DNA from: Chitinophagaceae bacterium IBVUCB2
Lineage (GTDB): Bacteria; Bacteroidota; Bacteroidia; Chitinophagales; Chitinophagaceae
Length of the DNA stretch: 64,000 bases
Assembly (NCBI GenBank): GCA_002127295.1
Contig: NFUV01000001.1
Location: 186,001-250,000, forward strand
Direction of reading: 5' to 3'
The notes under the pieces were generated by a model. The model was not told the origin of the DNA. It did not search any database and saw only the letters and a program-made list of their open reading frames with translations. Both the position numbers and the translations under genes were made by a program. Below are positions 52,238-61,810 of the stretch, piece by piece; positions within the stretch are counted from its first letter, which is position 1; each line of letters starts with the position of its first letter.

Positions 52238-52311
52238 GGCCCGGTAGCTCAGCTGAATAGAGCACAAACCTTCTAAGTTTGGGGTCATTGGTTTGAATCC
52301 AATCCGGGTCA
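52238..52311 (+). tRNA. tRNA-Arg (anticodon UCU)
   Basis: A full cloverleaf: acceptor GGCCCGG/CCGGGTC, D-stem GCTC/GAGC, anticodon stem CAAAC/GTTTG with loop CTTCTAA (anticodon TCT at 52272-52274), T-stem ATTGG/CCAAT and discriminator A at 52311. The CCA end is not encoded. The D-loop has GA where GG is usual (positions 18-19) and the T-loop has TTTGAAT, so position 56 is U. This changes the G19-C56 contact to A19-U56. A promoter and a terminator flank it. Confidence 0.92.
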
Positions 52312-52312
52312 C

Positions 52313-52346
52313 AAATGCCTTCCACAAAGTGGCAGGCATTTTTATT
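52313..52346 (+). terminator. Terminator of the tRNA-Arg gene
   Basis: AAATGCCT...AGGCATTT with an inner CCAC/GTGG block forms a stem around AAA, followed by TTTATTT. It starts two bases after the tRNA. Confidence 0.85.
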
Positions 52347-52457
52347 TGGAAGTGTTGCAAGCTTGCTTGCAAAAACGAACAAGTAAAAATGGCTGTCTCG
52401 GCAGTATGCGGAGAAAAGGCTTTGGGTAAGCTCCCAAAAAAAGGATCATAGAATAAT

Positions 52458-52474
52458 CAATCCGGGGTCACAAA
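52458..52474 (+). pseudogene. Duplicated 3' end of tRNA-Arg
   Basis: CAATCCGGGGTCACAAA matches the tRNA 3' end and following bases (CAATCCGGGTCACAAA), with one extra G. The rest of a tRNA is missing. Like the intact copy it is followed at once by a hairpin. Confidence 0.65.
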
Positions 52475-52503
52475 AGCGAGGTCAATACGGCTTCGCTTTT
52501 TTA
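52472..52503 (+). terminator. Terminator-like hairpin after the tRNA fragment
   Basis: AAAAGCGA (52472-52479) and TCGCTTTT (52493-52500) pair and run into a T tract. It sits 25 bases before the ung start. Confidence 0.65.
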
Positions 52504-52527
52504 CTTTTACCGAAATTTCAAATTGTA

Positions 52528-53199
52528 ATGGACGTTAAGATCGATGAAAGCTGGAAAGAAGTATTAAAAGGAGAATTCGCAAAGCCTTATTTCCCACAGA
52601 TCCCGTTACACATTAAAACAGAAAAATCGCAAGGCAAAACAATTTATCCGCCCGGCAGTTTGATTTTTAATGCTTTCAATACAACTCCATTCAATAAAGT
52701 AAAAGTGGTGATCCTCGGGCAAGATCCTTACCATGGAAAAGGACAGGCTCATGGTCTTTGTTTTTCGGTTCAATATGGAGTGCCACCTCCCCCATCGTTA
52801 CTTAATATTTTTAAAGAATTGCAGGATGATATTGGTATCGAAATACCGGGTCATGGCAATCTTACACACTGGGCTGAACAAGGAGTGTTTTTATTGAATG
52901 CCTCCTTAACGGTAAGATCCGGTGAACCTATGAGCCATGCAAAAATTGGTTGGGCACAATTCACGGATACCGTTATTAAAACGATCTCTCTGCAAAAAAA
53001 ACATGTAGTGTTTTTATTGTGGGGAAAATTTGCACAGGAAAAAAGAGTGCTGATAGATGAATCAAAGCATTTAATATTACGTTCTGTACATCCATCTCCG
53101 CTATCAGCTTATGGAGGTTTTTTTGGGTGCAAACATTTTTCAAAAACAAATGAATATTTATCAAGCAAAGGGATTGACCCGATAGACTGGTCATTATAA
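52528..53199 (+). CDS. ung: Uracil-DNA glycosylase
   Basis: 223 residues. It removes uracil from DNA in base excision repair. Family marks: [22 protein letters not shown] with the catalytic Asp (about 70), [11 protein letters not shown], and [24 protein letters not shown] with the His of the DNA-intercalation loop. Length is normal for family 1. It begins a plus-strand run with the acetyltransferase and plsC. Confidence 0.95.
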   Translation: MDVKIDESWKEVLKGEFAKPYFPQIPLHIKTEKSQGKTIYPPGSLIFNAFNTTPFNKVKVVILGQDPYHGKGQAHGLCFSVQYGVPPPPSLLNIFKELQDDIGIEIPGHGNLTHWAEQGVFLLNASLTVRSGEPMSHAKIGWAQFTDTVIKTISLQKKHVVFLLWGKFAQEKRVLIDESKHLILRSVHPSPLSAYGGFFGCKHFSKTNEYLSSKGIDPIDWSL

Positions 53200-53211
53200 T
53201 TAATAAAAGTT

Positions 53212-53805
53212 ATGCTGATACCACCTGATCTGATATTGGAAACTGACAAAGTGCTGTTGCGTTCTATGGAAGAAAGTGATCATGCCGCTTTTCTTGCATT
53301 AGCGAAGCAAGATTATGACATGTGGTATTATTTCTCCTATTATCTCGGCGATGAAACCCAATTAAAAAATTGGATGGAGATGGCTTTTGCTGATAAGAAA
53401 GCAGGAACCCGTCTGCCCTTTACCATTATTGACAAAGCAAGTGGTACCATTGCAGGCAGCAGCAGCATCGGCAATATTTCCTATCATGATCTGCGATTTG
53501 AAATTGGCTGGAGTTGGTTAGGCCCTGAGTATCGCAGCACAGGAATAAACCGCCATGCAAAATTTTTGATGATGAATTATGCGTTTGAAAAATTAAATTT
53601 CGAACGGGTAGAATTTAAAACAGATGTAGAAAATACAAGAGCAAGAAAAGGGTTGGAAAAAATTGGCGGCATAGAAGAAGGTATTTTACGCAGCCATATG
53701 ACAATGTGGAATAACCGTCGCCGCACTTCTATTTATTACAGTGTATTAAAAAATGAGTGGCCGCATTTAAAACAAACTATTTTTAATGACATAATCCTTT
53801 TATGA
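53212..53805 (+). CDS. GNAT acetyltransferase, RimJ/RimL-like
   Basis: 197 residues. LETDKVLLRSMEESDHAAFLALAKQ opens the fold, and the acetyl-CoA site is near WLGPEYRSTGINRHAKFLMMNYAFEKL (usual Q/R-x-x-G-x-x is RSTGIN). The closing NTRARKGLEKIGGIEEGILRSHM is typical of RimJ/RimL-type enzymes. Target unknown. Twelve bases after ung; overlaps plsC by four bases (ATGA). Confidence 0.87.
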   Translation: MLIPPDLILETDKVLLRSMEESDHAAFLALAKQDYDMWYYFSYYLGDETQLKNWMEMAFADKKAGTRLPFTIIDKASGTIAGSSSIGNISYHDLRFEIGWSWLGPEYRSTGINRHAKFLMMNYAFEKLNFERVEFKTDVENTRARKGLEKIGGIEEGILRSHMTMWNNRRRTSIYYSVLKNEWPHLKQTIFNDIILL

Positions 53806-54539
53806 AAGTCATCAAAAATATATTCGGACGCATTTGGGCCATATGGGGCATACTGAGTTTTGTGGGCACTTTCCTTATTGTTTTCATTCCAACCATGACC
53901 ACTTACCTGATACCTGACCCAAAAGGATCCGACATCTTTATTAAAATGTCAAGGGTATGGATGCGGGTATGGCTGACCTTAGTGGCCTGCCCGTTGAAAG
54001 TAAAAGGCCGTGAAAATTTTGCACCCGGCAAAGCTTATATCGTAACCTGTAATCACAATTCATTATTAGATATTCCTCTCTCCTGCCCTTTTATTCCCGG
54101 GCCTAATAAAACGATTGCTAAGACCTCCTTTACAAAAGTTCCTTTGTTTGGTTGGTTTTATAGAAAGGGTTCTGTGTTAGTTGACAGAAAAAGTGAAATC
54201 AGCCGCCGTAAAAGTTTTGAGGAAATGAAACGGGTATTAGCAATGGGCATGCATATGTCTATTTATCCCGAAGGCACCCGCAACAGAACAAAGGAACCAC
54301 TAAAAAAATTTTATGATGGTGCTTTTAAGTTAGCGACTACCACGGGCAATGCTGTTATACCGGCGGTAATTTTCAACACAAAAAAAGCATTGCCAGTCAA
54401 TAAATCATTTTACTTTATCCCACATAAATTAGAAATACATTTTCTTGCTCCTATTGAAACAAGTAATTTAAGCTCCGAAGAATTAAAAGAAATAGTTTTT
54501 GCAACCATGCAGAACTACTATTTGCAACATCAACCTTAA
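53802..54539 (+). CDS. plsC: 1-acyl-sn-glycerol-3-phosphate acyltransferase
   Basis: 245 residues with one or two N-terminal membrane segments (about 8-31). The acyltransferase motifs are NHNSLLDIP (HX4D, about 87-92) and YPEGTRNR (about 160-167). It acylates lysophosphatidic acid in phospholipid synthesis at the inner membrane. Its stop codon shares the sequence TTAA with the convergent lptD gene's stop codon. Confidence 0.9.
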   Translation: MKVIKNIFGRIWAIWGILSFVGTFLIVFIPTMTTYLIPDPKGSDIFIKMSRVWMRVWLTLVACPLKVKGRENFAPGKAYIVTCNHNSLLDIPLSCPFIPGPNKTIAKTSFTKVPLFGWFYRKGSVLVDRKSEISRRKSFEEMKRVLAMGMHMSIYPEGTRNRTKEPLKKFYDGAFKLATTTGNAVIPAVIFNTKKALPVNKSFYFIPHKLEIHFLAPIETSNLSSEELKEIVFATMQNYYLQHQP

Positions 54540-57274
54540 TAGCTGGAGAAGAAACGGGTACGGTTGATCCTTAGATCCTGCAGCACGGCTGCTTTCGGAC
54601 TGATGGTAAAATTGAATGATCGATACAAGCCAATGGGTGTAACATTGATGGACATTTGCCAGCAATGCATTTCCCTGTTGATCGACATCTGGAAAGTTTG
54701 CAGCTTACGGGTATCAAAATCATAATAGCCATTCATGGTAAAATTCCATTTTGGCGTTAAGCTAAAACTTCCGCTGAAGTTTACATTCGAACTCAGGTCT
54801 TTATCAAATCTTCCTAATTGCGGATCAAAGCGATTGGAAAAGTAGAGTGAGTAACCAAGTGTAACAGACCAGGGAACATTAAAATCAACAAACTCGGATG
54901 GATTTTGCTGCATATAATTTAACAGCTGTTGCTGATCTGCCACCAGGTTTGGATCATCAAGCATGGCTTCAGCATCTTTTTTTCGTTGTGCTTCCTTTTC
55001 AGCATCTCTTGGCTTGCTTTTAAAACTGGTACTTACAGAAATACTTGCGGATGATAGCCTTCCTAATTTAAATTGCCCGTCTTCCCATACAAATTTATCT
55101 ATATCAACTCCGTTTGCATTTACCTGGTACGGTGTCAATATACCCTGTGCGGTTATACTTATTTTTTCAAACAGTGTAGACCGGATGTATAAATTAAATG
55201 GATAGAGCTTCATTGAATCCTGTAGAAAGTTATAACCGCTATTGAAACCATATCCGTCGATCAGCCTTATTTTCTTAATGGCATTCTCCCCTGTATCTTT
55301 TTTAGATCGCCATTTCATTTCAAGATTGTTATCCACCCCAAAACTGATACCACCCGTTCTTCCCTCGGCATACCCGGGATATAATGCACCACTATATTCT
55401 GAAAACCGGTATGCGAATCCCGGCGCAATTGTATCAGTAAAGTAGTGACCCTTTGAAAGATCGGGGCGATAATTAAAACTGATAGAAGGTCTTATTACAT
55501 GGCGCAATGCAATGATCCTTGATTTTTTAAACTGGTAGGTTCCAAAAATGGCCGTATTCAAACCCAATGAAAATCCTAACTGGTGATCGGTATAAAATCC
55601 TTTTGTAATAGTAGTATCTGCTTTTTGTGTAGCAGTGTTCCATTTGCGGCGAAACTTCTGTGCTATCCAAACATTGGAATAAGAAATGGATGGGGCAACT
55701 ATTATAGCACCACCCAATATTGGTGGTAATGATAAAGTAATAGGGAAATTATGTTGTGCTCCCCACTGCAAAGTATCGATCAGTCTCTTGAATGAAAATG
55801 CTGTATCATAAAAAGAGAACTGGTTCCTGAAATTACCATTGTAACCAACGCCTAATTTTTCATACCATTTTGCTGTACCAGCTCCATTTTTTCTTTCAAA
55901 TGGATATAAAGTGCTTACCGTAAATCCTGCATCCGGCAAGCTTACACTAATTAAACGAAGTGCATTATTCTGGTTATGATTAGCACTCAGTGTAAGATTA
56001 TAGGGTTTGCCTGCCCATGTTTTTGAATAAGCGATCGAAGACCCCAATAAGTTTTGAAAATTCTGTTGTGTATTATTTGTAATTAGCTCATTGTAGCGGG
56101 TTGATTGTGCCTGCACATTGGCTGTAAAAGTAGTTCCCGGTCTTGCTTTACTATCAACCGAATGATTCCAGTTAATAGAAAAATTATTGCTCTTTCTATA
56201 ATCCGGATCTCCTTTAAAATTTTGTTTTGAATTTAGTATACCAATATTAAATGCTCCGCTGTACCGGTATCTTTTTCTATAAGTAGGATTAAGGTTTACT
56301 GACCAGCCACCATAGGAGTAAATATTTCCGTACAGTTTTGCATCCCAATATTCACTCAATACTTTATAATAGCCCAATCCTTCCAGTCCCAAACCAAACT
56401 GCTCACTAACGGCAAACCTTGGTGGTAATAATCCAGAGTGACGCCCCTGGCTTAGCGGATAAAAACCAAATGGCAAATAAATAGGAATAGGAACATCTTC
56501 AAACTCCAGGTGTGCAGGTCCTGATACCGCCAGCTTTTGATTGATCACTTTCATTTTTGGCGTTACAATAGAAAAATGCGGATGGTCGAGATTACAGGTA
56601 CTAAATCTTGCTCTTTTAATAAAAGTAGTATTCGCATCCACCTTTTTTGCGACCTCACCAAAAACTATAAACTCACCCTGCGAAGTATAGGTATTCTTTG
56701 TCAGACCCACCTGTGATTTAAAATTATATCGAATGGTATCGCTGGTGAATTCACTTTCTCCACTTTTAAAACGGGCTTCTTCTGTAATTGCTCCTGTGCT
56801 GTCTTTTGCGTTCACCGCCGTTACTATCTGGGTTGCCTGATCTACTTCTACTTTTGGTGCGGTAAGCGTAATGTCCTGGTATTCTGTTTTGGTTTTTCCG
56901 TACAGAATAATTTTTTTCTCTTTCACCAGTGCCACCGCCGAATCTTCTGCGGCATACTTCAATGGTGCTGCCAACGAATCCTTGGATATTTTTAGTGTAA
57001 AAGTGTCTGTTTTTTGTATAATACCGCTTGTATCGGTTGATGGCAATTTTGTAGTGTCTGCGTTCGTTAGTGGTAAGGGCCGAAGTGGTAATGGCCGAAT
57101 GGTGTCTTTTTTAAGAAGCGGTTTTGTGGTATCTGGAATTGATGTTAAAGGACTGCGAAAATCATGATCATTGATACCGTTAGCAGCTGTTTTCCACGTC
57201 AATGTGAAAAATAACAGTGCAGTCAGTATCCCGTATAAGAAAAAATTTGGCCTAAATTTGTACAGTTGCATCAT
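54536..57274 (-). CDS. lptD: LPS-assembly outer-membrane protein LptD-like
   Basis: 912 residues, the LptD-type beta-barrel of Bacteroidota. Signal region MMQLYKFRPNFFLYGILTALLFFTLTW; then a Thr/Pro-rich linker (about 40-110), an OstA/LptA-like N-domain (about 110-230: KKIILYGKTKTEYQDITLTAPKVEVDQATQIVTAVN) and a long barrel domain to the end. It should insert LPS into the outer leaflet with LptE, which is not in this window. The OstA-like gene at 59533 is its likely bridge partner. Divergent from the amidase gene. Confidence 0.87.
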   Translation of the reverse strand: MMQLYKFRPNFFLYGILTALLFFTLTWKTAANGINDHDFRSPLTSIPDTTKPLLKKDTIRPLPLRPLPLTNADTTKLPSTDTSGIIQKTDTFTLKISKDSLAAPLKYAAEDSAVALVKEKKIILYGKTKTEYQDITLTAPKVEVDQATQIVTAVNAKDSTGAITEEARFKSGESEFTSDTIRYNFKSQVGLTKNTYTSQGEFIVFGEVAKKVDANTTFIKRARFSTCNLDHPHFSIVTPKMKVINQKLAVSGPAHLEFEDVPIPIYLPFGFYPLSQGRHSGLLPPRFAVSEQFGLGLEGLGYYKVLSEYWDAKLYGNIYSYGGWSVNLNPTYRKRYRYSGAFNIGILNSKQNFKGDPDYRKSNNFSINWNHSVDSKARPGTTFTANVQAQSTRYNELITNNTQQNFQNLLGSSIAYSKTWAGKPYNLTLSANHNQNNALRLISVSLPDAGFTVSTLYPFERKNGAGTAKWYEKLGVGYNGNFRNQFSFYDTAFSFKRLIDTLQWGAQHNFPITLSLPPILGGAIIVAPSISYSNVWIAQKFRRKWNTATQKADTTITKGFYTDHQLGFSLGLNTAIFGTYQFKKSRIIALRHVIRPSISFNYRPDLSKGHYFTDTIAPGFAYRFSEYSGALYPGYAEGRTGGISFGVDNNLEMKWRSKKDTGENAIKKIRLIDGYGFNSGYNFLQDSMKLYPFNLYIRSTLFEKISITAQGILTPYQVNANGVDIDKFVWEDGQFKLGRLSSASISVSTSFKSKPRDAEKEAQRKKDAEAMLDDPNLVADQQQLLNYMQQNPSEFVDFNVPWSVTLGYSLYFSNRFDPQLGRFDKDLSSNVNFSGSFSLTPKWNFTMNGYYDFDTRKLQTFQMSINREMHCWQMSINVTPIGLYRSFNFTISPKAAVLQDLRINRTRFFSSY

Positions 57275-57374
57275 CAGGTAGGTGGCAAATGTAAATCTTT
57301 ATCGGGTAGGCTACATCCCACTGACCGCAAACAATTTGTGAATATTCCGGCAACCCATTAAAAAAGGAAAAACC

Positions 57375-58397
57375 ATGATTAAACGAACCGTTCTCTTTTT
57401 TCTCGTCACCGCTTTTTGTCTCAGTTTTTTTTCTTTCAACAAAACAAGTCCCGCCAGGATACAACAAAAAGCTATCAGAACAATTGTAATTGACCCCGGC
57501 CATGGAGGATCAGATGCCGGAGCAAAAGGTCAATATTCTTACGAAAAAGATATTTGCCTTGATGTATCCTTAAAAGTTGGGGCGATGATTGAAAAGCAGT
57601 TTCCGGATATAAAAGTTTTGTACACCCGTAAAACAGATACCTACCCTGCCCTGCATGCCCGGGCTAATTTTGCCAATGAAAATAAAGGAGATCTTTTTCT
57701 TTGCATCCATGTTAACTCTGCACCTATGAAAAGGGTGTCAGAACAAATAGGTACCAAAAAAGTAACGTATTATGTTGGCAAGGGTAAAAACAGGAAGAAA
57801 AAAACAAAAGATGTGCCCCAGTACCGGTATTATAATTTACCCAGCACAGCCAAAGGCACAGAAACTTATATATGGGGTGCCGGAAAAACAGACGACAAAG
57901 AATTAGCCGTTCGGGAAAATGCCTCTATGCTTACAGAGGATAACTACAAAGAAAAGTATGGTGATCTGGACCCAACATCACCCGAGTTCATTGCCCTTAG
58001 TTTATTAAAAACCAAACAATATTTTAAACGTAGTGCTACACTGGCCGGCTATGTGCAGGATGAATTTGTAAAAGTTGGCCGTGTGGACAGAGATGTAAAA
58101 CAACGTCCGGTTGGTATTTGGGTATTACAAGCCACCGCTATGCCGAGTGTATTGGTAGAAACAGGTTTTATTTCAAACCCTGAAGAAGAGAAATACCTCA
58201 ATAGCGATGAAGGTCAGAAAGAGCTTTCTACCTGTATTTTAGAAGCATTGAAAAAATATATTGCCTGGTTAGAAGAAAAACAGGAAACGGAAATAAAAGA
58301 CAGCAATACTCAAAAAAGCAGCCCTTTGCCTGAATTGGATGCGAAGGCTTTTCTTGAAATGATCGAACATAAAGAAAAACAAACCAGGGGCAGGTAA
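57375..58397 (+). CDS. N-acetylmuramoyl-L-alanine amidase (Amidase_3)
   Basis: 340 residues with a signal peptide (MIKRTVLFFLVTAFCLSFFSF). The catalytic zinc domain (about 35-290) has IVIDPGHGGSDAGAKG, KDICLDVSLKVG, LCIHVNSA and VLVETGFISNPEEEKYL, the His/Glu/His metal ligands of the family. A Lys-rich insert (GKNRKKKTKDVPQYRYY) precedes the second half. It cleaves the bond between MurNAc and L-Ala in peptidoglycan. It ends at a terminator. Confidence 0.92.
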   Translation: MIKRTVLFFLVTAFCLSFFSFNKTSPARIQQKAIRTIVIDPGHGGSDAGAKGQYSYEKDICLDVSLKVGAMIEKQFPDIKVLYTRKTDTYPALHARANFANENKGDLFLCIHVNSAPMKRVSEQIGTKKVTYYVGKGKNRKKKTKDVPQYRYYNLPSTAKGTETYIWGAGKTDDKELAVRENASMLTEDNYKEKYGDLDPTSPEFIALSLLKTKQYFKRSATLAGYVQDEFVKVGRVDRDVKQRPVGIWVLQATAMPSVLVETGFISNPEEEKYLNSDEGQKELSTCILEALKKYIAWLEEKQETEIKDSNTQKSSPLPELDAKAFLEMIEHKEKQTRGR

Positions 58398-58418
58398 TAA
58401 ATTCAACAATATTTAAGG

Positions 58419-58452
58419 AGAAGGGGCAGACATATGTTTGCCCCTTCTTTTA
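58419..58452 (+). terminator. Terminator of the amidase gene
   Basis: AGAAGGGGCA (58419-58428) and TGCCCCTTCT (58439-58448) form a perfect ten-pair stem, followed by a T-rich run. Confidence 0.85.
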
Positions 58453-58540
58453 TTGATAAATGCCTCTTATTTAGATGGTTAAAAAAAAATAAGCTAATTT
58501 GCCCTTTGTTAATGGCCTTTGGCCCCGCAAAAGCAAATTA

Positions 58541-59533
58541 ATGAAGATAAGTAACGAAACAAAAGTCGGCATCTTAACCATAGCAGCCCTTACCATACTC
58601 ATTTTGGGTTTTAATTTTTTGAAAGGCAAAGACACTTTCAATAAAACACAAAAAATATATGCCATTTTCAATAATATGGGTTCACTCGAAAAGTCGAATG
58701 AAGTAAAGATCAATGGACTGCCGGTAGGAAAAGTATATGATAATAAAGAACTGGATAAAGAAGTAAGTGCCGTACTTATAACTATCAACCTGACAAGGGA
58801 TGTTAACATACCCGACAATTCCGTTGCTTATATCGGCTCAAGTTTAGTAGGTGCTTCGCATATCGTAATTGAAAAAGGGGATTCAAAAACTTTTTTGAAG
58901 ATCGGCGATACTTTACAAACCCGGGAACAAAACGGACTTTTAGCGCAGGTGTCTTCACAACTAAATCCCACTCTCACTAAAGTAAGAAGTACACTTGATA
59001 CATTAACACAAACACTGAGTGGTGTGAATGGATTATTGAATAGCGATGCAAAAATCAATTTGCAACAAACATTTGCTAATCTAAACCGGGCCAGCAGTGC
59101 ATTGAATGGTTTACTCGATAATCAAACCGGCTCATTAGCTGGTACACTTAGAAATACAGAATCGCTTACTGCAGCATTGAATAAAAACACTGATAACATC
59201 ACCAGTACGATCGGTAATTTTAAAACAACTTCGGAAAAATTAGCGGCATTAGAATTGAAACCTTCTATTGATTCATTAAATGCAATGATCAGCCAATTAA
59301 AAGGAGCTGTTGCTAAAATTGCCAGTAAAGAAGGTACTTTGGGTGCATTGATCAATGATCGTACATTGTATAATAAATTGAATGATGCGATTCTTAGTGC
59401 AGAAATATTAATGGATGATCTGCGCACCAATCCTAAACGCTACGTTAATTTATCAATCTTTGGCAAAAAAGATAAAGACGGGCCGATAACTTCGCCAGCG
59501 AAAAAAGATACTATTCCCGGTGGGAATAAATAA
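58541..59533 (+). CDS. MCE-domain (MlaD-like) lipid-transport protein
   Basis: The start at 58541 (MKISNETKVGILTIAALTILILGFNFLKGKDTF) gives the usual single N-terminal membrane helix; the frame's first Met adds 14 residues. The MCE domain (about 35-120) has IYAIFNNMGSLEKSNEVKINGLPVGKVY and VAYIGSSLVGASHIVIEKG. Long helical repeats follow (about 140-290), probably forming a tunnel. It should carry lipids between the membranes. The stop TAA overlaps the OstA-like start as TAATG. Confidence 0.87.
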   Translation: MKISNETKVGILTIAALTILILGFNFLKGKDTFNKTQKIYAIFNNMGSLEKSNEVKINGLPVGKVYDNKELDKEVSAVLITINLTRDVNIPDNSVAYIGSSLVGASHIVIEKGDSKTFLKIGDTLQTREQNGLLAQVSSQLNPTLTKVRSTLDTLTQTLSGVNGLLNSDAKINLQQTFANLNRASSALNGLLDNQTGSLAGTLRNTESLTAALNKNTDNITSTIGNFKTTSEKLAALELKPSIDSLNAMISQLKGAVAKIASKEGTLGALINDRTLYNKLNDAILSAEILMDDLRTNPKRYVNLSIFGKKDKDGPITSPAKKDTIPGGNK

Positions 59534-61158
59534 TGCAACACATCAAAACATCTTACTGCCTTTTTGTATTCGGGTTATTATTAGCCTCCATAATTTCGCA
59601 GGCACAAGTAGTTACACCAGTTGCGGCGCCGGTAACCGACAGTTCGCTATTAGTTGAAATTTTACCGGGTGTACGTAAGCTTGAATTCAGAAAAGTAGAT
59701 ACTACACAACTTACCATTCTGGCAGGAAATGTGCGATTGAAACAAGGTACGAGTCTTTTCTTTTGCGATAGCTGTGTTATTAATAATAACAACAAAACAT
59801 TTGAGGCCTGGGGCAAAGTACATATTAATGATGCCGATACTACTAATATCTACGCCAATCACCTTCGCTACCTGATCGATAAAAAATTTGCCTATCTCGA
59901 TGGTGCTGTTCGTTTAACCGACGGCAAAGGAACATTAACTACACCTGACCTTGAGTATGACATGACAACCAATATTGGTATCTACAAGCATGGCGGTAAA
60001 GTAGTCAACAAGAAAACGGTGCTAACCAGTAAGGAAGGATGGTATTATGGCGGATTAAAGGACATCTATTTTAAAGACAATGTGGTACTGAAAGATCCGG
60101 CTTATAATATTACTACTGATTCATTAATGTACAATACACAAAATGGATTGGTACGATTCATTGCCGAAACATTCATTAAAGACAGTAGTGGCAGAACGAT
60201 CGAAACAAAAGATGGTTATTACAACCTGCAAACTGGTAAGGCAGAATTTGGGCAACGTCCCATTATCAAAGATGGGAAAGTGACCATCATTGGCGATAAT
60301 ATTGCGTTTGATGATAGTACAGGTACTTCGCAGGCAAGAGGAAATGTAATTATTATAGACTCCGCACAAGGCACAACTATCATCGCCGGTGAAGTATTCA
60401 GAGATAATAAAAGAGACAGGATATTAGCGACCCGAAAGCCATTGATGATCTTAAAGCAAGACAACGACTCTATTTATATTACTGCAGATACTTTATTCTC
60501 TGCCCGTCTTTCTGATCTGTATGCAACAAAAGATTCTGTGGTGAAAGACACCGTTAAAGGAACTAAAGTAGTAACGGTAAACAATACAAAGGATAGTACG
60601 AACAGATATTTTGAAGGCTATCGAAATGTTCGCATTTTCTCCGATTCGTTACAAGCTGTGGCCGACAGTGTTTTTTATTCATTCCGGGATTCAACATTCC
60701 GCCTTTTTCAAGGACCAGTTATATGGGCTAAAGAAAGCCAGATAACAGGTGATACTGTATTTGTTTTTACAAAAAATAAAAAAGCAGATAAGGTAAAAGT
60801 ATTTGAGAATAGTTTCCTGGTAAATAAAATGGATAACGAAATATTTAACCAGATCAAATCGTCACGTATGGATGGTTATTTTAAAGATGGCAGTATTGAT
60901 TCTGTACGGGCCAATGGATTTGCAGAATGCATTTATTATATACAGGATGATGACAGTGCCTATACCGGTATCAACGAATCCAAATCAGATATCATTGACA
61001 TCTATTTTAGTGAACAGGCATTGCATAAGGTAGTTTTAAGAAGCAATGTTACCGGCACTATCTGGCCTATCCGGCAAAAATCTCCCTCAGAAATGCGGCT
61101 TCCTAATTTTATGTGGTTAGAAGACCGGCGACCAAAAACCAAGTACGAGTTGTTTTAA
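59533..61158 (+). CDS. OstA-like (LptA-type) periplasmic protein
   Basis: 541 residues with a signal peptide (MQHIKTSYCLFVFGLLLASIISQAQ). Repeated beta-jellyroll units of the OstA kind run through the protein: LAGNVRLKQGTSLFFCDSCVINNNNKTFEAWGKVHI, LDGAVRLTDGKGTLTTPDLEYDMTTNIGIYKHGGKV and IIGDNIAFDDSTGTSQARGNVIIID. The chain of such units would bridge the periplasm for LPS transport. It is longer than classical LptA, as is common in this phylum. Starts within the MlaD-like stop codon. Confidence 0.82.
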   Translation: MQHIKTSYCLFVFGLLLASIISQAQVVTPVAAPVTDSSLLVEILPGVRKLEFRKVDTTQLTILAGNVRLKQGTSLFFCDSCVINNNNKTFEAWGKVHINDADTTNIYANHLRYLIDKKFAYLDGAVRLTDGKGTLTTPDLEYDMTTNIGIYKHGGKVVNKKTVLTSKEGWYYGGLKDIYFKDNVVLKDPAYNITTDSLMYNTQNGLVRFIAETFIKDSSGRTIETKDGYYNLQTGKAEFGQRPIIKDGKVTIIGDNIAFDDSTGTSQARGNVIIIDSAQGTTIIAGEVFRDNKRDRILATRKPLMILKQDNDSIYITADTLFSARLSDLYATKDSVVKDTVKGTKVVTVNNTKDSTNRYFEGYRNVRIFSDSLQAVADSVFYSFRDSTFRLFQGPVIWAKESQITGDTVFVFTKNKKADKVKVFENSFLVNKMDNEIFNQIKSSRMDGYFKDGSIDSVRANGFAECIYYIQDDDSAYTGINESKSDIIDIYFSEQALHKVVLRSNVTGTIWPIRQKSPSEMRLPNFMWLEDRRPKTKYELF

Positions 61159-61266
61159 AATATAAGACAGCTACAGATAAAACTCCCACCCTGCTTGTAA
61201 CATTTGCATTTCCTTTAGACTTCGGGGCATCATTTTTCGTTAAGCTGATAGCAAAAAACAATCACC

Positions 61267-61755
61267 ATGAAAAGAATACTCTTCACCGCCTTCGTAATTG
61301 CGGTAATTGGTTCATTTACCACTGCATCAGCACAAGGTTATAAAACCGCCCTGGGTGTTCGCCTTAGCAGTTCTTCTGCAATGGTCAACAACTCTGTTTC
61401 CATCAAACATTTTATCAATGAAAAAGTAGCTATAGAAGGGCTGTTATCCTTCGGCGACCCATTAGCAATTGGTGCTTTGGTTGAATTTCATAAACCACTA
61501 GCTGCATCTGGTCTTACCTATTTTTATGGTGGCGGAGGATACCTGGGTTTTGTAAAAACATTCAATACCAATACACAGAAAACTTCCACTGACCCCAATT
61601 TTGGTGCACAGGGTATAGTTGGCTTAGATTATAAATTCAATAATGTGCCACTAAATATTTCGCTGGACTGGAAGCCGGAATTAAACATTGTAACAGATAT
61701 AAATTTTGAGCCAGCTGCGATCGGCTTTACCGCAAGGTTTACATTTGGTAAATAA
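61267..61755 (+). CDS. Small outer-membrane beta-barrel-like protein
   Basis: 162 residues with a signal peptide (MKRILFTAFVIAVIGSFTTASAQ). The sequence has amphipathic strands (YKTALGVRLSSSSAMVNNSVSIKHFINEKVAIEGLLSFG ... AAIGFTARFTFGK) ending in Phe-Gly-Lys, as in small eight-stranded outer-membrane barrels. Function unknown. It ends at a terminator. Confidence 0.7.
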   Translation: MKRILFTAFVIAVIGSFTTASAQGYKTALGVRLSSSSAMVNNSVSIKHFINEKVAIEGLLSFGDPLAIGALVEFHKPLAASGLTYFYGGGGYLGFVKTFNTNTQKTSTDPNFGAQGIVGLDYKFNNVPLNISLDWKPELNIVTDINFEPAAIGFTARFTFGK

Positions 61756-61778
61756 ATATTGATTTTCAACATATAAAG

Positions 61779-61810
61779 AAACCCCCGCTTTTAAAAGTCG
61801 GGGTTTTTGT
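61779..61810 (+). terminator. Terminator of the small barrel gene
   Basis: AACCCCCG and CGGGGTT (with one bulged C) enclose CTTTTAAAAG, itself self-pairing, and run into TTTTTGTT. Confidence 0.8.
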
